From Fusibacter_C sp942493125 (GTDB lineage: Bacteria; Bacillota; Clostridia; Peptostreptococcales; Acidaminobacteraceae), in NCBI GenBank assembly GCA_942493125.1, contig OW818667.1, positions 992,001-1,056,000 on the forward strand: 64,000 nt of DNA. The letters are read 5' to 3'. This document shows, piece after piece, positions 59,641 through 64,000 of this stretch (positions are counted from its first letter, which is position 1; each line of letters begins with the position of its first letter). The translations under genes were made by a program, and so were the position numbers. The notes beneath the pieces were generated by a model that had not been told where the DNA came from, did no database searches, and was given only the letters and a program-made list of their open reading frames with translations.

Positions 59641-60354
59641 TTATAATAAATCAGATGGGAAAGCCGACACGCCAACTGGGACCCTGAGTTCATAATACTG
59701 GTAAGCGCCTTCTACGCCCTTGATATACAACCATCGCTTCAACAGCATCAAATCACTGTCTGCTGGCAAGTTTAGAAGCTTTGCTTCACGCGGCTGAGCT
59801 TGTACGACGGTTACCTCTTGCACCATCTTTTCTATTGGCAGTTTTAACACTTCAAGTAAAAGCTTGCCAATGGATTTTTCCAAGTCATATGTTCCAACTT
59901 GCGATTCAAATGACGTATGCATATAAAATTTCTCAAAACCAAGGGGATGACCATCGATGGTGCGATTGCGCTCAAAAAAGAAGAGACGATCACCGCAAAT
60001 TTGATAATCTGACACATCGTTTGGCATTGAATGCTTATCGAGAAGGGTATTTTGATGAGACCACCCTCTAAGGTTTAAAGAATAAGACAAACTAATCAGT
60101 GGTTCAAATCCTAGGCTTGTCTCTTTTCGTTTAATAAACGTTCCTTTACCCTGATGTTTCTCCAAAAATCCTTCTTTTACGAGTTCATTGATAGCTTCTC
60201 GAACCGTCACACGGCCAACTTGATACACTTTCATGAGTTCCTGCTCACTTAAAATCGCATCACCTATCTGATAAGCGTCCGATTTGATGGACAAGAGAAT
60301 TTGGTCTTTAAGTTGTATATAAAGTGGGATATGCAATTTCCTATTGAGCTTCAT
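59641..60354 (-). CDS. GntR/HutC family transcriptional regulator with UTRA domain
   Basis: 237 residues. The N-terminal winged helix spans about 5-75 (HIPLYIQLKDQILLSIKSDAYQIGD, VGRVTVREAINELVKEGFLEKHQGKGTFI). The UTRA ligand-binding domain spans about 85-235 (GHPLGFEKFYMHTSFESQ, MVQEVTVVQAQPREAKLLNLP, LKRWLYIKGVEGAYQYYELRVP). HutC-type regulators sense a small sugar or metabolite. The gene overlaps the 3' end of the GGDEF gene by 14 bp and has a strong terminator after it, next to the flavoprotein operon it probably controls. The effector may be glycerol 3-phosphate or a relative, by context. Confidence 0.9.
   Translation of the reverse strand: MKLNRKLHIPLYIQLKDQILLSIKSDAYQIGDAILSEQELMKVYQVGRVTVREAINELVKEGFLEKHQGKGTFIKRKETSLGFEPLISLSYSLNLRGWSHQNTLLDKHSMPNDVSDYQICGDRLFFFERNRTIDGHPLGFEKFYMHTSFESQVGTYDLEKSIGKLLLEVLKLPIEKMVQEVTVVQAQPREAKLLNLPADSDLMLLKRWLYIKGVEGAYQYYELRVPVGVSAFPSDLL
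60331..60340 (-). repeat. Post-stop motif copy after the GGDEF gene
   Basis: The GGDEF stop TAG is followed directly by GAAATTGCAT. Here the motif also encodes GntR residues (KLHI), so the match could be coincidental. Confidence 0.5.
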
Positions 60355-61981
60355 CTAAAGTTCTCCGATCTGTTATTTGCACATTGTTTCTACCACTAAA
60401 TTTTGCATAATAGAGTTGTTGATCAGCCATCTTAACAAATGTCTTGATCTGCGTTTTGTCTATCAAACCAAAATAGGCACCAATACTGAGGGTCACGACT
60501 TCATCACTCCAGTTATTGGCTTTAATGGAAATCTTCTCAACACCTTTACGAATGCGTTCACAAATCAACTTTGCCTCGTCTAGTGTATCGATTTTCACAA
60601 ATGCGACAAATTCCTCTCCACCATATCTACCGACAAAGTATTCTCTAAAGGGTTGATTCTTAAGTGAACTCGAAATCATTCTAAGACATTGATCACCTTG
60701 TACGTGACCCCAAGTGTCATTGTAAATTTTAAAACGATCGATATCCATCAAAATGACGACGCCGAATATTTCATGAGGTTCGCTCAATATGTCGTTAAAT
60801 TTCTTTTCAATTCCACGGCGATTCAAGAGCTGAGTCAGCTCGTCGAACAAATTTTCTTTCAAAAGTGATTTGTTTGTCGATTTCATCTTTTCCAGCGATT
60901 TATTTGTCGCCTGTATATCACGCGTCAACTTCTCACTTAACTTCTTAAGCTTGGCATTTTCACTTTTTTCTTTATAGTAGTTGAATTCAACAGAGATGAT
61001 CTCTAGTCGTTTCGAGAGATTGGATGCTTCCACCTCACCCAACTTCAAGTGATAACTCTTAAAATATTCAAATGCGAGTTTATAATCGCCCAATGCTTCA
61101 TAATATTCAGAGATCATTTTGTATATGATCATCGCTTTTTTTTCAATGCCATTGTTCAGTGCAACGTCCAAGGCTTCGTTTAAATTTCGAATCGGACTTA
61201 AACCAAACATTTTATCTAACGAAGCCATCTCGATCAGCAGATCGACGAGATAATACTTGTTGTTGATCGTGTTGAGCTTTTTAAGTGCCTCTAAAAAGAT
61301 GGTTTTTGCTTGATCGTGTTTGCCCTGAAGCGCGATTGCTCTGCCGATTTTGGTTTCTGCCTCACCTTGTTCAAGAGGCCTGTTGTGCATAGTTACAATA
61401 TCATAGCCTTTTTTCAAGTTGTTGTATGACTGCACATGTTGACCCTTAAGGAACAGTATTTCTCCGATGTTAAGGTAAATTGCTGAAGTATTGATGTCTA
61501 TGTTGTGTTTCTTAGAAATTGTGAGCGCTCTTTTATAGTATTGCATCGCTCTATCCAGATCGCCTGCTTCTCGATAGACTTCACCGATATTGTTGAGCAA
61601 CGAAGTCTCCAGATTGGCATCATTTTGGTTTTTCACGAGTGTCAATGCTTCCATAAAATGCTCAAGTGCATCTGTCAACGCGCCAAAATAGAAATAGATA
61701 ATGCCTATGATATTTCTGACCCTATAAATACCAATGATATTGTTATTTGCCTTTAAAATTTCGAGCGCGTCAAAAGCATACTTAAGTCCGTTGCTATAAT
61801 CGGACATGACCCGACAAGCATAAGCCATATGGAAAAGGGCAAAACCTTTTTCAACGTTTAGGTTAAGGGACTCTGCATGTCTGAAGGCTTCTTCAGCTAA
61901 TTCAAATGAATGCTTAGGATCTTCAGAGGCGTATTTTCTAGATGCGTCAAATAAACTGCTTATGTACGTTTTGATCTTCAT
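60341..61981 (-). CDS. TPR-domain diguanylate cyclase (GGDEF)
   Basis: 546 residues from the ATG at 61981 (AAGGAGGG upstream). There is no TM; the protein is cytoplasmic. Residues about 15-330 are tetratricopeptide repeats (YLNIGEILFLKGQHVQSYNNLKKG, LLNNIGEVYREAGDLDRAMQYYKRAL and others). A short coiled coil (about 335-385) follows, then a GGDEF domain (about 390-546) with active-site GGEEF (GRYGGEEFVAFVK) and the metal Asp in VVILMDIDRFKIYNDTWGHVQGD. It makes cyclic-di-GMP; I see no RxxD inhibitory site in the usual place. It is co-transcribed with gntR, which overlaps its end. Confidence 0.92.
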   Translation of the reverse strand: MKIKTYISSLFDASRKYASEDPKHSFELAEEAFRHAESLNLNVEKGFALFHMAYACRVMSDYSNGLKYAFDALEILKANNNIIGIYRVRNIIGIIYFYFGALTDALEHFMEALTLVKNQNDANLETSLLNNIGEVYREAGDLDRAMQYYKRALTISKKHNIDINTSAIYLNIGEILFLKGQHVQSYNNLKKGYDIVTMHNRPLEQGEAETKIGRAIALQGKHDQAKTIFLEALKKLNTINNKYYLVDLLIEMASLDKMFGLSPIRNLNEALDVALNNGIEKKAMIIYKMISEYYEALGDYKLAFEYFKSYHLKLGEVEASNLSKRLEIISVEFNYYKEKSENAKLKKLSEKLTRDIQATNKSLEKMKSTNKSLLKENLFDELTQLLNRRGIEKKFNDILSEPHEIFGVVILMDIDRFKIYNDTWGHVQGDQCLRMISSSLKNQPFREYFVGRYGGEEFVAFVKIDTLDEAKLICERIRKGVEKISIKANNWSDEVVTLSIGAYFGLIDKTQIKTFVKMADQQLYYAKFSGRNNVQITDRRTLDEAQ

Positions 61982-62039
61982 GAGTCCCTCCTTTATCAAT
62001 ATTATACGCATAAAACTATGTAAATGAAATACCTATATG

Positions 62040-62078
62040 AAAAGAGGCGTATACGCGATCTTCTCACGCATACACCCC
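62040..62078 (-). terminator. Intrinsic terminator after the chemoreceptor gene
   Basis: On the minus strand GGTGTATGCG pairs with CGTATACGCC (wobbles included), followed by TCTTTTC. Confidence 0.7.
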
Positions 62079-62100
62079 TTTGTATAAAATCTTGCTTTTT

Positions 62101-62110
62101 ATGCAATTTC
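62101..62110 (-). repeat. Post-stop motif copy after the chemoreceptor gene
   Basis: The stop TGA of the chemoreceptor is followed directly by GAAATTGCAT on the minus strand. Confidence 0.55.
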
Positions 62111-64000
62111 TCAAATCTTGAATTTAGAAATTTCTTGACTGAGCTGAATCGATATCTGATTGAGATCTTGCGCAGCTTTTGCCACTTCGTCAACGGCAAA
62201 CGTCTGTTGATCCATTGAAGCAGTTACCTCTTCAGAAGCCGCTGCTGTCTCTTCAGATACAGCAGAGATGTTTTCAATGCTGCTGACGATCATCTCTTTA
62301 TCTTGATTGACACCAGTCACCGCTTGTCCGATAGAACCGATGTTGGCAGAAATCATCTCATAAGCTTTTTTGATCGTTTCAAAAGCTGAAATAACTTTTA
62401 ACACGGCAGCATTCTGTTTTTCAGAGATTTGCTTAAGTTCACTCATGCTCTTAACAGAATCCGCACCGTCTTTTTGAATATTTGAGACGATGATTTTAAC
62501 TTGCTCTGCAGCATTTGACGATTGTTCCGCCAATTTTCTAATCTCGTCCGCTACAACGGCAAAACCTCTCCCGTGCTCGCCAGCTCTTGCAGCTTCAATT
62601 GAAGCATTGAGTGCCAAAAGGTTAGTCTGAACGGATATCGCAGATATTGAATCCAAAATTGCACCAATTTCGATGGTTCGGTCGTTTAACTGATGAATCA
62701 CTGATTCGATATCTTCGTTTGCTGTGATGGATTCTGAATTACGCTCGTTAAGCTCTGTAACTGAGCTGATGCCATCGTCATACGCACGACCTGTCTCATC
62801 TGCTGAACGAATCATATCTTTTGTATATTGGTTTAATTTATCAAATTTGTCAGAAAGAGATCTTGCAATCGTCGAACTCTTCTCAGCATCTTGTGCTTGG
62901 TCTTGAGCGCCTCTTGAGATGTCCTCAACCGTTTTAGCCACTTCATCTGCAGATGCGCTAACTTCTTCACTCGTTGCTGCAAGGCTTTGAGAGGATACCG
63001 TCAATTGACCAGAGACATCTTGAATGTTTTTGACGAGTTTGCTGAGGTCCATAAGTGTCTCATCAAAATATGCACTTAAGACACCGATTTCATCTTTGGA
63101 TTTCACTTCAGAAAGATAACCGAGCTCACCCGTTTTAGCACGTTGCATAGAATCGATCAACTTTTTGATATTTTTGTTCATTTTACTAGTGAAACCTATG
63201 ATGAACACCGCACCGATGATGACTGCGATTATCGAAGCAACGATCAGCAAAATCGTAATGAGGTTGATTTCTTTTTGAATTTCATCGTAGTACAAAGTTG
63301 ATACGACAGCCCAATTGATCGTCTTCATCTTATAAATAGAAGCGTATTTTTCTTTTGTCGCACCCTTTTCCTCGTATTTGTATTCAACACCAGGCAAGTT
63401 CTTTGCGAGTGCATCTTTTATCTCAGCAGTCACAAGCTCCGTACCAATTTTTTCTGCTGTTGTATGCGCCATGATGATATTGTTCGCATCTACGATGATT
63501 GGATAGCCTTTTTCGCCAATTTTAATGTCTTTTGTCTGTTCATTTAAAGTGTTTAGCGTGATATCCGCTGCCATGACACCTAAAAATCTGTTCGCGTTAT
63601 CGTAGACAGGTTGACATGCCGTAACTACCATTTCACCAACTGTATCGTCAAAATAAGGATCCGTCCAGATAAAAGTGCCTGCTTCTTTTGCCGCTATATA
63701 CCAATCGCGTGTTCTTGGATCGTAATCGCCAAGATCGTCCGCTGGCATCATGATCATACGTTTGTCTTCTGTACCAAAGTAGATGTACAATATGTCCGGA
63801 TTCGACTGGACATAAGTATCCAACGTGCGTAGAAGTGCTTTTTCCGCATCAGGATTTGTCATGATCTCTTTTGCTAAATCCTGTTCCGCAAGTGCTTTAA
63901 TGACACTTTCAAAGCCCTTCAAATAGTTTTCTACCGATATACCGATCTGTTGCCCCAAATAATCGACGTTTTCCTTTTGGGTATTCAGAAATGCATCTGA
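62111..64000 (-). CDS. Methyl-accepting chemotaxis protein, cut at the right edge
   Basis: About 629 codons are visible; the frame stays open to the window edge, so the true start and first TM lie beyond 64000. It has an extracytoplasmic dCache-type double sensor (up to about codon 240 from the edge, DPRTRDWYIAAKEAGTFIWTDPYFDD, VTACQPVYDNANRFLGVMAADI), then TM2 (LITILLIVASIIAVIIGAVFIIGF in outline), HAMP, and the cytoplasmic signalling domain with the highly conserved hairpin tip (IDSISAISVQTNLLALNASIEAARAGEHGRGFAVVADEIRKLAEQSS in outline). Such receptors typically sense amino acids or other small solutes. The stop is followed by the GAAATTGCAT motif and a terminator. Confidence 0.95.
   Translation of the reverse strand, partial: SDAFLNTQKENVDYLGQQIGISVENYLKGFESVIKALAEQDLAKEIMTNPDAEKALLRTLDTYVQSNPDILYIYFGTEDKRMIMMPADDLGDYDPRTRDWYIAAKEAGTFIWTDPYFDDTVGEMVVTACQPVYDNANRFLGVMAADITLNTLNEQTKDIKIGEKGYPIIVDANNIIMAHTTAEKIGTELVTAEIKDALAKNLPGVEYKYEEKGATKEKYASIYKMKTINWAVVSTLYYDEIQKEINLITILLIVASIIAVIIGAVFIIGFTSKMNKNIKKLIDSMQRAKTGELGYLSEVKSKDEIGVLSAYFDETLMDLSKLVKNIQDVSGQLTVSSQSLAATSEEVSASADEVAKTVEDISRGAQDQAQDAEKSSTIARSLSDKFDKLNQYTKDMIRSADETGRAYDDGISSVTELNERNSESITANEDIESVIHQLNDRTIEIGAILDSISAISVQTNLLALNASIEAARAGEHGRGFAVVADEIRKLAEQSSNAAEQVKIIVSNIQKDGADSVKSMSELKQISEKQNAAVLKVISAFETIKKAYEMISANIGSIGQAVTGVNQDKEMIVSSIENISAVSEETAAASEEVTASMDQQTFAVDEVAKAAQDLNQISIQLSQEISKFKI

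Noticed and set aside
1..64000. CRISPR arrays, tRNAs, rRNAs, insertion sequences, phage genes and restriction or defence systems
   Set aside because: I looked for regular repeats, cloverleaf or rRNA sequences, transposase or integrase motifs and defence gene families and saw none.

Overview
The window looks like the chromosome of a low- to moderate-GC anaerobic Gram-positive bacterium of the Clostridia. Evidence: strong AGGAGG-type ribosome binding sites, sigma-A-like promoters, many intrinsic terminators, a pyrophosphate-dependent phosphofructokinase, a sodium-pump decarboxylase beta/gamma pair, a MEMO-type radical SAM enzyme, EFR1 and DegV proteins, and PyrR-type attenuation. A Fusibacter-like lineage would fit, but this is inference. 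There are no rRNAs, tRNAs, CRISPR arrays, transposases or phage genes. Most genes lie on the minus strand.

Layout. 0-8.4 kb: a truncated hypothetical gene, a secreted copper-amine-oxidase-like/lamin-tail protein, a PadR regulator with a BtrH-like protein, a divergent GH2 glycosidase, and a secreted phosphodiester glycosidase. 8.6-11.4 kb: a two-component system, then an OhrR-type peroxide sensor with its operator inside its own promoter. 11.4-21.5 kb: a minus-strand run of murE-like, asparagine synthase-like, ATP-grasp ligase, FemX-like transferase, C39-like protein, aspartate racemase, D-2-hydroxyacid dehydrogenase and aldehyde dehydrogenase. Its core reads as a D-Asp/D-Asn peptidoglycan cross-bridge module. 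21.6-32.6 kb: AmrS, PPi-PFK, M32 carboxypeptidase, SEC-C, YhaM, M28, PpiC and HDOD proteins, then a diadenylate-cyclase-domain protein behind a terminator-ended leader or small RNA. 32.7-35.3 kb: ccdA and a TlpA-like lipoprotein separated by an inverted-repeat element, then an M42 peptidase. 35.4-44.4 kb: DegV (FakB-like) and a FabT-like MarR with FabT-like boxes, NhaC, NRDE, CorA, EFR1, a NYN-LOTUS nuclease, a second two-component system and MscL.

44.5-51.9 kb: carAB behind a PyrR-type attenuator; a sodium-pump beta/gamma pair behind a yybP-ykoY-like riboswitch; a PrcB-like lipoprotein; and a glutathione peroxidase with an OhrR-like site. 52-64 kb: an HtrA protease, an M29 aminopeptidase, a GlpA-like/FAD-oxidoreductase/DUF1667/ADPS-like flavoprotein operon, its probable GntR regulator overlapping a TPR-GGDEF cyclase, and a chemoreceptor cut by the window edge.

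The most striking points are these. (1) GAAATTGCAT directly follows the stop codons of four unrelated genes, and in one case forms the end of a ~115-bp inverted-repeat element. (2) Operators for an OhrR-like and a FabT-like regulator can be read by eye, each linking the regulator to a plausible target in the window. (3) A cation-type riboswitch precedes a decarboxylase pump gene. (4) There is a coherent D-Asx cross-bridge cluster with an atypical MurE. (5) A flavoprotein operon has an alkyl-DHAP-synthase-like member.
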